Assembly: GCF_019320115.1 (NCBI RefSeq)
Contig: NC_089598.1
Location: forward strand, 24,767,585-24,831,584
DNA from: Miscanthus floridulus
Taxonomy: Eukaryota; Streptophyta; Magnoliopsida; Poales; Poaceae
Direction: 5' to 3'
DNA: 64,000 nt
This document shows, one piece after another, positions 44,738-56,262 of the stretch. The notes beneath the pieces were generated by a model that worked only from the letters and a program-made list of their open reading frames with translations, did no database searches and was not told the origin of the DNA. Made by a program: the position numbers and the translations under genes. Positions within the stretch are counted from its first letter, which is position 1. Each line of letters begins with the position of its first letter.

Positions 44738-45420
44738 CTGAAAACCAAAGGTGTACAGAGGTATGCGGAAATCGCAAGAATGTAAAGGAGCAAATTTCTT
44801 TCCATGATAACGAAAATAACACATAGGCTTGCAATTAATACATAAGGCATGCAATATGTGGACAGAACTATACCGTGGCCTTACAATTGATCCAGTTCTT
44901 CAAGTTCCTGTATTTTCCCTATGATAAGAAATCCAAAGCACCATCAGTGGCTATCGCAATAGCCTGAACATAGTAGAAAACAGGCATATATATAATGTTT
45001 TTTCTTTTGCGCTATATGTGTTGAGCATTACTGTGTACAACCAAAATTTACATATAGGAAACATTGAACCTGACCTATGGAAAGATCCCTATAAGGTAGG
45101 TAACATATCTCTATATTCTGTATTTGTCTGAATGTTAGAACCTTTGGTTCAACCAAGCCCCAAATCAGACCAAGGAATCATCTAGCAGAAATTGCAATCT
45201 CGGTAATACAGGATAATAGGTATGAGGTTTAGAGGTAAATAGCAAGCAATAATAGAAGGTCACATGAGCTATAAAAAAAGTGTAGCACAGAAGATGCAGA
45301 TGCAGTACACCTCGATTTTATATGCAACCACTCCTCTAAGTGAACCACCATTAGTTGAATAAATAGGATGTGATAGCAACGGGTGTGCCTAGATGAGAAG
45401 TTTGACAGGGAAGTACTTAC

Positions 45421-45960
45421 ATGTGAGCTAGCTTAACACCGGCCATCCAGCAGCGGTAGGCATCACAACTTGAACCCTAGACGAATTAAGAACCAAATCA
45501 GTTGAGGGGACGCGAGACAGAAAGATAGAGCATTGACCTCGATAGGAGGACACCACATAGCCCTAAATCGTCGCCACTGCCGTCCCAGGCCAGAGGTGGC
45601 GCGCACCGGACCCGAGCGCCGCTGGCCCTCCCGTCCATCGCTGGCCGCACAGGACCTGTGTTCCGCCGCGCCTTCTCGATGTCCACCACTGGCCAGTGCT
45701 CATGTCCAGATCCAGGAGGAGGAGGAGGCGATGCCGCGGTGGCGGCGGATCAGCCGAGGCGAGGGCAAGATCGAGGTGAAGATGAGGAAGGAGACGTGGA
45801 GAAGGCGCAATGGCCGGCGGCACTGGAACTGAGAAGGCAAGTGACGGGGCAGCAAGGGCCCTGGCAGAGGAGAAGGCGACGGCGGAGCGGCACGAGGATG
45901 GGAGAAGCGGAGTCTGCGAGGAGGTGCGTTTTTTTATTTAGGAGGGATTGAAGTTTTCCC
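45421..45960 (-). other. GC-rich 5' exon candidate of the minus-strand unit
   Basis: The AT-rich, intron-like region below gives way here to about 400 bases of GC-rich sequence, as at the start of many grass genes. ATG at 45446 (MAGVKLAH) is followed after 26 bases by a good donor (CACAT-GTAAGT). I could not connect this exon in phase with the exons at 44737-43671, so the link is positional only. Confidence 0.25.
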
Positions 45961-46282
45961 CGAAGCCGAGCGGCAGCAATTAATCGCAAGACACAAAACC
46001 GATGCTGGTACACGCACGTGGCAACACGAGATTGGGGAACAATGCCTAAACAGTAACCAAAACGCTCTGGTTGCGCGGAATCTAGGAGTTTTATGGAGTT
46101 GTATATTTACATTTTCTCCAGCATCCCTAAACCCGCATGTCCCCGGCCGGGGTTGATGGAAAAGAGGATGCCCAAGCCCAACCTGTGGCACGCAGTTCTT
46201 CCCCCACCACAGACTTCTGACCCAATCCAACTAGCCAAATCACCTTTCATCTCATCACCTGACATTATACGTACTCCGTAAT

Positions 46283-46410
46283 GGCCCTGTTCGCTTCGCT
46301 AAAAAAACAAGTCGAAATACTATTCCAGCTGATTTGTTGTGAGAAAAAAATACAGTTCCGGCTGAAAAAACCAGCTAAAAAGTAAGAATTATAAGAGAAT
46401 CGAACGGGCC
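46283..46410. mobile_element. GGCCCTGTTCG-family MITE
   Basis: GGCCCTGTTCGCTTCGC and AGAATCGAACGGGCC are the inverted ends. The core includes GATTTGTTGTGAGAAAAAAA. Confidence 0.65.
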
Positions 46411-48930
46411 CATATATGATATTAGTAAAAGTGGTAAGCATCAACCATAAATGCGATTACTTTAGTTCTGAATCACAATTCATGTACAGTTATCTGCTGT
46501 ACTGTAGGAGTACTACTTTTCACACAACGAACAACGATACGCGATCTGCCACTGTTTTCAGACACTGCGGTCAAAAGCTGGCCACGAAGAGAGAAAATCC
46601 AAGCAAAGACTTGCCGGAGCTCAAATCCATTCAAGCACGGAACCCCTCGGGACGCCAATGCGCCGAGCAGGTTCCAGGAAATTTCGTCGGAAAATTTAAG
46701 GCATTTCGAAAGCAACACTTGTCGGCCAGCCTCACCAATGCAGTGCAGCCATGCTTCTCCAAATCTCCGTCGTTGGATCTTGGTGGGTGACTGGTGGGAG
46801 TCACGGAGACGCATCATCGACCGTGCTGATTCTAGGTGTCAGTTCGCTCGGTTGGCACTCTATATAAACCACCATTCATGGCGCTAGAGCATGCATGGCA
46901 TCAACTCCAGCTACGGCAGGTGCACCATGGACATCGAGGATCGCGGCCGTTTCAGTTCATGGGATGGGAGTGTTATTGGAGACCCGTGAAGTGCAAGGCA
47001 TGAGCAACGATCAGTACGTACTCAGCGCGCAACATGGACGAAGGACTCTGAAGGCTGAAGCGATGGTCATGGAACAGGGGTCAGCTTGTGGAGCGTCGTC
47101 GATGGAACGGTGCTCTAGGATGGAATCAGAGTGTATCAGACAATCAGTGTCATCGTGTTCATCTGGAGCTATGGGCTCCGGTGGCGCACGGTACACACGG
47201 AACGGGCCGGGCCGGGGTGCACTGAGCTCGTTATCGACGAAGATATGGAGCCGAGCTGGTCCGGGCTCGATCAAGGGAATATAGAGGATGCATGCAACGC
47301 ACTATATATTTAATTTCAAAGGAAAATTATTTCTGACAAGGGATACGATGCTTCGATACAGGTATGTGCAATAGTTTTGTATCTATTCCTAAAATAAATG
47401 CTTTTTTCCGTTCTCAAATACAAGGTATCAGCAGGAGAAGTCAAAGAGGCTTGAGCAAAAACAGTCGCGTCGTCTCCCGTTGAGGCGCCTCGAGGGCGCT
47501 CGCCCACCCGGCCTAGCGCCTCGCCGGCTCGGCCGCCACCGCAGCACCTCGCCTCCTCGTCGGTGGCGGTGGCGGCGGCCAGGGGAATGAGCTCAAAAAA
47601 GCTTTCTTCCTCGTCCTTCCCTCCATTCTCTCTCCTCTGCACCATCCCTCAACCCCAAATCTCTCGATCCGGGCACATTTCAACCAGATCCGTGCTCCTA
47701 CGGGCTCGATCCGTGCGCGAGGACACTGGATCTGTGAAGGTGGAGGGCGTCCTGATGTTGACGCCGGTCGCGGCTACTGAAGGCGCAGGCTGCGGGGCCG
47801 CCGGCCGGAAGCTGCGGGGCGCGCGGAGGTGGTGCGGATCTACATCACGGGATGATGCGTGGGGTTGCGCCTGTCGCTGTCTGCTGTGTACGCGGATCTA
47901 GCTCGGCGGCGTACGCGGACGCGCGGGCCTCGGCGCAAAGGACGTGCACGGGCTTGGGGCCGTGCGGGGCCGCCAGCAGCCAGCTGCTGGCGAGGCCGCC
48001 TGCCCGTCGTTGAGCCTCCGGCGCGACGAGGGTCTAGATGCGAAATCCTTGACTTATGTAAATAGTGCTAAACAGTGGCTAGATTGCGGATTGGTTTGAG
48101 GAAAGTCTGAGGGTTTTTCTGCGAAACCACCAGGCCAGGCCACGCTAGGCCGGCCTGTCCTCCCTGTGTGGGCCGGCCTGCTCGCGCTGTTGGGCTGAGC
48201 TGGGCCACTTTGGTCCCGAAGCTCTTTTTCCTTTTTCAGTGTTTTATTAATTTCTATAAATGTGCTAATTCTTGTGAAATGCATAACTAAATGTAGAAAA
48301 ATGCTAAAAATATGAAATTTGTTTTGTTGGTTTTGTATAATATGCTCTATGGGATAAAACTAATTGTTGTCATAAAACAATATTTTTTTGAAGTGACTAG
48401 GGTATATTGATACGATCACCAAATCCTTTTTTTGAAGAATTTTTAGATTTATCTTTTTTTAGCCCATCTTGTGGGGATGAGCGTGAAGGATTTCATTAGG
48501 GACCTCTTCTTAGAATTTTTAGAATTTATCATTTCTGGTGTGACATTTATTTAGTTAAAACCTAAACTTAAATTATGTAAACTCTTCCCTCAAAAAAAAA
48601 TTATGTAAACTCTTGTTTAATAGCTTTCTTTGACACCATGAATCTATACTGTAACTTAGAAACTTTTATCTTATTAGTTCTTGTAAAAAAAAATTCGCGT
48701 GTCAAGTTAAAACTCTAGTGCTTATTATATCTTTTATTTGAATTCTTCGTTTTTTATGAAATATGTTGTCACGAAGTATTTATATAAATTAAAGTTAATC
48801 TTCATCTTTGATATGTGGTTTAAAGTGAGTATTTTTTCGCGTGGTAAATTATTAAAATAAGTATTTATCCAAATCTATGCTACAAGCTTACATATGGACA
48901 AAAGCTATCTATAAACATAGCACTCATCAT
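46411..48930. other. Intergenic, no supported gene
   Basis: The region contains a TATATAAA motif at 46861 before a 129-codon ORF, and a GC-rich stretch at 47470-48040. Neither has convincing coding character. The stretch at 48230-48900 is AT-rich and featureless. Confidence 0.35.
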
Positions 48931-49790
48931 ACTGTCTCCAACAACGAAATGCAAACCCAAAATACGTCCTCTACAGTGGTTTTGCCTACCAAAAACACTC
49001 TCCAACGGCTCACCCAGACGTACCACCCATTTTGCCTACTGACTGAAACGATATGCAAAAAAGCATCCCCTCTCTCCTCGGTACGCAAATCTCCGATGGT
49101 GGCCCGCCCGCGCACGCCTCCGCAACGCCGAGGTGGCCCGCTCCCGCACCGGCCGCGCCGCCGCGCCCGTGCTGACCCCGCTCGCCCACACTCGCGGTTG
49201 CTCCTCCACCTTCGAGCGCGGTCAGGCGGACCACAGCGGGGAGGACTCCTCCTTCGAGCCGGCGATGAGGAAGGGCGCCGCGGTTGGCACCAGACCGGCT
49301 CTTGAGCGGCGGCCATCCTCGGATCCACGCTCTCCCGGGGCCACCCTTCTCCCCGCCCCGCCGCGCCGCGTCGGATTGCGGACGCTTGTGCTGGCGATGG
49401 TGCTGCGGCAGCGGGGGCTGGCGTAGGGGACCGTGGGGGTGGGGTCCGCGGCGGGTTCTTGTCGCGGACTCGCGGGCATGGTCGTCCTACGTGGGATCTG
49501 AGCCGCCATTGATGGGTTTCTTTGGAGCATTTGGTGGCGGATGTTTTGTTTTGGTATCCTCTCTGCCTCCTCCTCCTGCTCGTCCTTCTCCTCAGCTCCT
49601 CTCCAGTCGCCGAGAGAAGGGAAAGAGAGGAGAGGCTGATGTGGAGCGGGCGGTGGTTGGCGATGACTTCTGCATACGCTGTTGGAGAAGACCTGTTTTG
49701 GGTGCCGGACTCGGGCTACTGTACCTGTACGTGACCTAAACCATTGAATGGGTCTCGGATTGGGTACGTGTTGTTGTTGTTGGAGACAGT
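48931..49790. mobile_element. TIR element with GC-rich cargo
   Basis: ACTGTCTCCAACAACGA at the left and GTTGTTGTTGGAGACAGT at the right are inverted ends. The adjoining CTCATCAT (48923-48930) and CTCATAAA (49791-49798) agree at 6 of 8 positions, as for an old hAT-type 8-base duplication. The interior 49090-49700 is GC-rich and gene-like (a CTCCTCCTCCTGCTCGTCC stretch and long ORFs in several frames), but I cannot identify a protein. It may be a captured gene fragment. Confidence 0.5.
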
Positions 49791-50550
49791 CTCATAAATC
49801 TAATGTACTTTTTTTTTCTAGTGCCGTGTCTTGTCACTGTCTATGCATCGACTATTTGAAGGAAAGGACAGCTTAGGCCTTTTTCTCTAGCGTCTGAACT
49901 CAGCGATGACATGTTAGCCGAAGCAATCGACGCGGCATCACCGGTGGCCACAAAATCCGAAACTAGATTTTTTTTCTTCTGATAATGCCAAAACTAGAAT
50001 TGGTTCCTACTCACCAAACAATCATTTCTGTGAAGCGAAAGGTGACAAGAAAGGAGAGGTCATTGGTGACGGAGGAGGTAAAACGGAATAACCCATCCTC
50101 TTTGCCTTGGGCTGACTTGTTCAGTGCTTAGTCTGATCTATCCGGCTCGTACCACCGCAGCCGCCCATCTTGGCTGGGCTAGTACTAGTACCACGGCTGT
50201 GGGCTGTATCTATCACGTTGCGCTTGCGCTGGACTCTAATGCTACGATCCGGCGGCCTCTGCGCTCACTCAGGCTCCGCCCGCACTGCGTCTCTGTTACC
50301 GTGTGTCCAGAGAGGTGCGGACCGGTAAGTGGATCTCTTCTCTTGTCCCGCTTTGCTTCATCGAAGACGCAGAGCGAGTCTCGCCGCCCGTATAAGCTGT
50401 GGTCGTCACAGTCTGATCCGGCGTCGATTTTTCTTGCGTGGGCTATTTTCGTGATGTAGGAAGGACAAACCGTCCACGCAAACGCGCCAGTTCGTTTCAC
50501 ACTTGTTGGCTTCTTGCCGTCTGCTTTCTAGATGAGGGTGATGAGAAGCA
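49791..50550. other. Intergenic, nothing recognised
   Basis: Mixed composition. The ORF at 50124-50459 has no recognisable domain. Confidence 0.3.
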
Positions 50551-50552
50551 TA

Positions 50553-51548
50553 TTTATTAGGACCGGACCGGACATCGAACCGGTGAGACCTTCGGTTCGC
50601 TAGTTCACTGGTCTAACCGTTAAGAACCGGTTGAACCGTCGGTTTGATTGTTTTGGACCGGATGAATTGAACCGCCCACAAATACTTTGAACAGGTACAA
50701 TTTAATAATATACAACAAATAATTAGCAACATGTATTTGATTAATGCACAAATAAGATGATAAAAACACAATTACATAACCAACTCTAGAGTTCTTTTAC
50801 AAGATCATGTAAAAAATACGCATGAAAAAAAGAATATACAGAGCACTTACAAATTGGTGGAAAAAGGACTTAAATAGTAATTTAAATATTCATTGTTATA
50901 AAGGTATCGTTCGCTTCGCTGAAAAAACAAGCCGAAACACTGTTCGGATGATTTGTTGTTAGAGAAAAACACTATTTCGGCTGAAAAGCAAGCTGAAAAA
51001 GACCGATTATAAGAGAAACGAACATGGCCAAAATAATCTTAGATGCCCTAATAGATTGCACTATTGCAAGGAGCTCGTTGAAATAATATTATTTATCTAG
51101 TTTAAAACTCATAAGAAAAAGTTATTAAATTTTGAAATTAAAAGAAAGCGCCAACGTGAGCTGCAGCACCAGCAAAGGCCAGTACGCATGAGTTATAAAA
51201 AAATAGTCCAGTACGCATGCATGCAATGTCCGGTAGTACTCCAATCCAGTCGCGAATCACCAGGGGGCAGCGGCAAAAGTAGCTATGTGGGGCCCTGCAT
51301 GGTCCACCCTCCACCGCGGCAGGCGCGCAGGTGCATGGCCAGAGCACGCTGCCGCACGCCGCCTTTTCAAGCCGCCCGGTTCGAATGAAACCGGCCTGTT
51401 CACCGGTTCTATAAAAAAAAACCCGGCTGGTCCGTCCGGTTTTTACCGGTCCGATTGCATGAACGGCCTTTGAAGTGAACCGAACCAGTGTAGCCTCGGG
51501 TTTGGTCTTTTATAGGTCGGACCGTCGGTCCGGTGAGGTCCTAATAAT
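50553..51548. mobile_element. Candidate DNA element with TATTAGGACC ends
   Basis: TATTAGGACCGGACCGG near 50557 and CCGGTGAGGTCCTAATA near 51543 are inverted. Both subterminal regions are rich in GAACCGGT and CGGTCCG motifs. A GGCCCTGTTCG-family MITE (50905-51029) lies inside. No transposase is visible. Confidence 0.4.
50905..51029. mobile_element. GGCCCTGTTCG-family MITE
   Basis: It has a TATCGTTCGCTTCGCTG start, a GAAACGAACATGGCC end and the core GATTTGTTGTTAGAGAAAAA. Confidence 0.55.
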
Positions 51549-52820
51549 TATTGTTATATTCGCATGACTGATAAGACATGGCCGAAAAGTTAATTTAGTG
51601 TGAAAAAAATTACTATCTTTTAACTGACAAAATAGGATCGACAAAACGCACTTTGCGGCTCGGGGTGATTAATGTGCCCGCCAGTCTGCGAACCAGCCAG
51701 CATGCTTGAGGTACGAGAGCGACAGCCAGTCAGCCACGGGAGTACTGTGTGTCCGCCCAATCGAACCGTCCAACCAAGCGGCGACCTGAACCAGTCAGAA
51801 TTCGTGCACTTTTTTTCTTCTTCTTTAAAATAAAACATGTCAAGTGACGAGAATTTCGTTCTTTTCTCCAAGACTAGTGATGGAAAATTCTCAAGAGGCT
51901 GGAGCTATGCATTTCGCCTCACTGCAGCTCCCCGTATGACTCGTCTCCTTCGCCTTCTCGCCTCAGGCATCCGTACGAGCGGCGAAATGGCATGTCATTT
52001 GGGCCCTTTTCAATTTTCGGAGCCCGGTGGTGACTCATCCCAGGTAGTACTCCCTAAAAAAAGACTATTGTTTTAGGAACTAAGGTAGACAAGTGCTTGT
52101 CCAGATTCATTCTAAAATAATAGTCTCTTTCAGACTGAGTGACTTCATGTTAATACGTTATGCAGTACAGCAGGGGTCCATGAGTACAGTCTTGCTTAGC
52201 TTATAAGTCAAATTTTTTTAATCAATAAATAGTATTTTTCTTTCACAATAAATCAATCAACGGTACTTTTAGTCATTGCTTATCAGCAAACCGAACATGC
52301 CATATATTCTCGACGGATTCAGAGAACGTGCAAAAGTACGCCAGTGCGGTACTTGTTTTTATCTTTTGGGTGACTTCTTATTCCATTGTTTAGAGGCCCG
52401 GTGGTGACTTTTTATACTAGCGTGGAGGCTCTTGTTCTTATTCCATTGTTTGCTTGGCACGTTGGTCGCAACATCCAAATCTGTGATGGATGGCGTTTGG
52501 TTAGGGCGTCCCCCACGATGGGCGACGTAGCACACATCAGATTAGTGCTGAGCTGGAGACAAGAGGACGTAGAAAACCAAAGTCGCTAGCGACGAGCAAC
52601 TAGTCAATCTATTTGCTCGTGTCCCAAGGAAGTAGCCCCTAGTCAATCTATTTGCTCGTGTCCCAAGGAAGTAGCCCACGATGTGCACATTTGAACCATC
52701 CAGCGCATGGCTTGAGGAGAAGTCCCTGCTGCTTCGGTGCTAATTTATAGTAAAAAAAATTCTACAAGTGGGACCTATACTTCTTGGGGAATGTGAACTA
52801 TTGGATGAGAAATTTGTATG
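51549..52820. other. Intergenic with small MITE remnants
   Basis: A degraded GGCCCTGTTCG-family copy lies at about 52190-52302 (CTTGCTTAGCTTATAAGTC ... ATCAGCAAACCGAACATG). A short Stowaway-like remnant (TACTCCCTAAAAAAAGAC) is at 52050. A 38-base direct repeat (CTAGTCAATCTATTTGCTCG type) occurs at about 52600-52677. No gene is supported. Confidence 0.4.
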
Positions 52821-53094
52821 GGCCGTGTTTAGATGGCCACTGAATCGGCGCCGCCGAATTCAGTCGGTATACTGTAGCTACTGTAGCATTTTGTTTTTAT
52901 TTGGTAATAATTGTCCAATCGTTGACTAATTAGGCTCAAAACGTTCGTCTTGTAAAGTACAACCAAACTGTGTAATTAGTTTTTGATTTCGTCAACATTT
53001 AGTACTCCATGCATGTACCGCAAATTTGATGTGACGGGGAATCTTCTTTTTGCATAGTGCCAAATTCTAGATTTTGAGGGAACTAAACATGGCC
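52821..53094. mobile_element. Tourist-like MITE with ATG target duplication
   Basis: GGCCGTGTTTAGATGG and GGGAACTAAACATGGCC form the ends, with ATG on both sides. It closely resembles 9253-9525 along its full length. Confidence 0.75.
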
Positions 53095-53203
53095 ATGTTG
53101 TCTCTCTAGCTGATGTGGACTTGCTCCTAGCTAGCAATAGTGTAGGACCATTGTGGACGCCCTTAGATGGGGGTGGTCAGAGATGGCCGGAGCCTGGAAG
53201 TAA

Positions 53204-53446
53204 GGCCCTGTTTAGTTCCACTTCGTTTTGCTAAATTTTTCAAGATTTCCCGTCACATCGAATCTTTGGACGCATGCATGAAGCATTAAATATAAATAAA
53301 AAATAAAACTAATTACACAGTTTAGACGAAATCCACGAGACGAATCTTTTAAGCCTAATTAGACTATGATTGGACACTAATTGCCAAATAACAACGAAAA
53401 CGCTACAGTGCTCATTTTGTAAAAAAATTTGCATCTAAACTGGGCC
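53204..53446. mobile_element. Tourist-like MITE with TAA target duplication, reverse orientation
   Basis: GGCCCTGTTTAGTTCC and CATCTAAACTGGGCC are the ends, flanked by TAA. The core has the family motifs in reverse complement (TTAAGCCTAATTAGACTATG). Confidence 0.75.
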
Positions 53447-54182
53447 TAAAGCATAGGTGGGTGAAGGCAGTGAACAAGGCTTGTCGCTAATGAATAATTT
53501 TTGCAATGAGAATAATAACGCTCTAAAAACTTCTAGAAACACCGCCAAAATATGCTACTAGTTTACTCTCATAGCAATTGTTTCCACTGATTTATTGATT
53601 TATAGGTGCCAAAATATGCTACTAGTTTACTAGAGGATATTTGTCTTTCTAATATAAAAATACTAGATATATTATCCTTTTACCGTACTTGATGAACCCT
53701 ACCGTAAGAAATTATTACTGCAGAGTGCATAATGAAAATAAAATAAGAGATAATATATAAGACAAGAAAGAGGAAGAGGCTTTCGAGTCAAAGAAAAGAA
53801 AAGAGTAATTGAACCCGTCTGGCGTGGGGTCACAAGTATCCACCACACAAAAGCTAGTAATAATTATTGGCCGACAGAAAGGAGCAAAATATTTGGGACA
53901 GATTATGGTGCTACTGGCAGTAGAACAGAAAACAAAACTTGAAGTTGAAAAATAAGCGTTGAAAAGTGAAAAGATACTTTCGTACAAAAAAAAAGCGAAA
54001 AGAATCCGAGCTACTTGAGGAGAAAAAAAAATCAGGAATTTTGGCCATGATTGTTTTAGTTCCGAGTCATATCAATCAATATGTCCCGGTTGTACTGCGA
54101 CTGAATGGTTTGATGAAGGAGCAAATCCAAATCACAAGTAGCATTTGTAGCATACAAGAACATATATAACTGAAATACTGTA
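53447..54182. other. Intergenic, AT-rich, nothing recognised
   Basis: A short direct repeat GTGCCAAAATATGCTACTAG-like (CCAAAATATGCTACTAGTTT) occurs at about 53547 and 53608. No gene is supported. Confidence 0.35.
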
Positions 54183-54256
54183 TTTTACAAGACACATACA
54201 CATACAAATACCAATACACATACACATACCAATACCAATACCAATACCAATACACA
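54183..54256. repeat. Hexanucleotide microsatellite (CCAATA / CACATA)n
   Basis: Units alternate between ACACAT and ACCAAT for about 12 repeats. Confidence 0.85.
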
Positions 54257-54466
54257 GCGGGATTACTTAAGACAGTAAACTACTAGTAGTGTGCACCACA
54301 AACGAAAAGCCGTAGTACGGCAACAATCATCGATGATCAAATGAGGTACAGTATCCTCTCTTTTTTACTGGCACGGGGGCACCAAACATTTTATCATATA
54401 TAATCCAGAACCAGTCCCCTTCCCCTTCTTCAGACTGCCCAGTCACAGAACTCAGGCGCAGAGGAC

Positions 54467-55004
54467 CTAGAGGTCCGATCGTCCAGATGCCTGCGAGTCC
54501 GGCAGCGACACGCCGTGGGCCGTGCCGCTGCAAGCCTGCAACCACTTGGTACAGGTTGTTTTTACTAGTCGGGAGAAGGGGGGGATCGGTTCTTACTCAC
54601 TTGATGTTCAGCCGCGCGACGTCGCCGCGGCCACGATCGAGATGCCCGTCGGCGCCGAGCTGAACCACGGCGCCGTCGGCACCCAGCAGCAGCAGGGCGC
54701 ATGCGAGAGCCACCGTCGCCGCGAGGACGGTCGCCTTGGCAAGGGCGGTCACGAGACGGCCCCCGCCCCCGGCGCCGCCACGGCCGAGAGCCCACACGTG
54801 CGCGTATAAGAGCAGCGGAGTGAGCACAAGGGTGGCCAGAACCGCCGGGACGAGAGCGGCCGCGGCCAGGCGCGGCGCGAGGCCACCACTCTGCGAAGCG
54901 GCCTGGGCCGTGGTCATGGTGTCCGCAACACTACCAAGAAGTTGGAGGCAGAAGAGGAGGGCGTTGAAGCCAAACACAAAGGTGAGCGCGATGAAGGAAT
55001 CCAT
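54467..55004 (-). CDS. Small multi-pass membrane protein, one intron
   Basis: Exon 1 (55004-54601) begins MDSFIALTFVFGFNALLF and encodes three hydrophobic segments: residues 3-28, 45-70 (AALVPAVLATLVLTPLLLYA) and 85-108 (TVLAATVALACALLLLG). A glycine-rich loop (GRGGAGGGG) separates the last two. It ends in phase 2 at the donor AA-GTGAGTAAG. The next frame stop is only one codon on. An acceptor (GGCTTGCAG) gives exon 2 (54527-54467), read as NGTAHGVSLPDSQASGRSDL then TAG, with GC-rich third positions throughout. Total 154 residues, intron 73 bases. If unspliced the protein would end after LNIK (135 residues). Layout and promoter resemble the damaged genes at 10, 16/27 and 40 kb, but sequence similarity is weak and the RFVR motif is absent. 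Function unknown. Confidence 0.6.
54528..54600 (-). other. Predicted 73-base intron
   Basis: It starts GTGAGTAAGA and ends GGCTTGCAG on the minus strand. A second possible acceptor lies at GTGGTTGCAG, 13 bases earlier, and would give a different C-terminus. Confidence 0.5.
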
Positions 55005-55118
55005 GGCGGAGCAGGTGTGACCGTGCGTGCGTGGTGGAGTTTCTTGTTGGACTAGGCTTGAAATGAAGGGCGAAGCGAAGGAAGGAGATGACTGAGGCCG
55101 AGATCGCGGAGGCTGGAC

Positions 55119-55125
55119 TTTTATA
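55119..55125 (-). promoter_or_regulatory. TATA box of the 55-kb membrane-protein gene
   Basis: TATAAAA on the minus strand lies 115 bases upstream of the ATG at 55004. Confidence 0.65.
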
Positions 55126-55129
55126 AAAA

Positions 55130-56041
55130 CAAATAGACGGCGTGGGTGGCAATGGACTCCAAAGAATGACTCTTCGATCACGTTGACAGTCGGGTGGATA
55201 ATAAATAGATTTATCTGTGTCTATAAATATGAATTCAGTGTCAAATTTATACACGACTAATATTTCGAGTTTCATTTTTGCAATTGTCTCGTGGCAATGG
55301 CCCCACGATTCGTGCGCTCGGCTGTATATTGATTGGAGTTGGAGGTTGCAAAAGGAAAAGGTGTGGCGTGCGCGGGCCAACCTCACAGTCAGCAGCACTC
55401 ACCGCAGGTGCCAGGTCATTTGTGTGCTCGTGTAGGTTTCCTATCAGCCACGAATGCACCACGTACACTTGCTGCCGTGTGCCGTCGTGTAGGTTCACGG
55501 TTAGTTTCCTATCAGCCACGATCAGGACGGCTGGTGACATCAAATGTTTGACACTAAGTTAGAGGCTAATTATAAAACTAATTACATAGATGAAGACTAA
55601 TTTATGAGATGAATCTATTAAACCTAATTAGACCATGATTCGGCTATGTGGTGCTACGGCTTTGATGGATTAATTATGCTTAATAAATTCGTTTCACAAA
55701 TTAATCTCTATCTGTACAATTAATTTTATAATTAACTCATATTTAGTTTTCCTAATTAATATTCAAACGTCCGATATGACATGACCGAAGGTATCCAAAC
55801 ACCCCAGTCAGCCACCGTGAATCTGCTGTACAATAGATATATAATGTACTCCGTACCATAGAAAGAATTCCGAAACAAACAAAAAGCATACCTGCCTCCG
55901 AAATCTCAATGCCAAACAAAAAGGGGCCTGGTCAAGCAACGGCCGGGTGTTTATTTACCATGGATGCAATTGTTTAAACCATACTAGCTGGCTTTGGATT
56001 CATGCGTCCAGGTTAAACCCTAAAAAGTCGTTTCGTACTCA
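55130..56041. other. Intergenic with a MITE remnant
   Basis: The stretch 55555-55805 has CTAATTAGACCATGATTCGG and TCCAAACACCCC, as in decayed Tourist-like elements, but no clear left end. The rest is the upstream region of the 55-kb gene. Confidence 0.4.
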
Positions 56042-56262
56042 GAGCAAGTATAATAATATGGTGTAAGCTGACTAAATATTGAGATGGAGAAGAAAAGGAA
56101 GGGGAGAGAAGAAAAGTGAGCTATAAGCTTACAGCCGGCTTAAGAATAAGAACCAAAAAACTTTGTAAAACCGATAAATAGACCATATATTAACAATGAA
56201 GAGCTATCTACTATATGTATAGGTTGAGAGCTAGCAAGTCGGCTGTATTATTAGCCTTGCTC
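56042..56262. mobile_element. GAGCAAG MITE
   Basis: GAGCAAGTATAATAATATGG and TATTATTAGCCTTGCTC are inverted ends. The internal AGCTTACAGCCGGCTT matches the element at 13774-14016. No target duplication is left. Confidence 0.7.

Noticed and set aside
46861..47284. TATATAAA followed by a 129-codon ORF, a possible orphan gene
   Set aside because: The ATG is only 27 bases after the TATA box, too close for a normal 5' leader, and the protein has no recognisable feature.
47470..48040. GC-rich stretch as a first exon
   Set aside because: No consistent frame, splice donor or similarity could be found.
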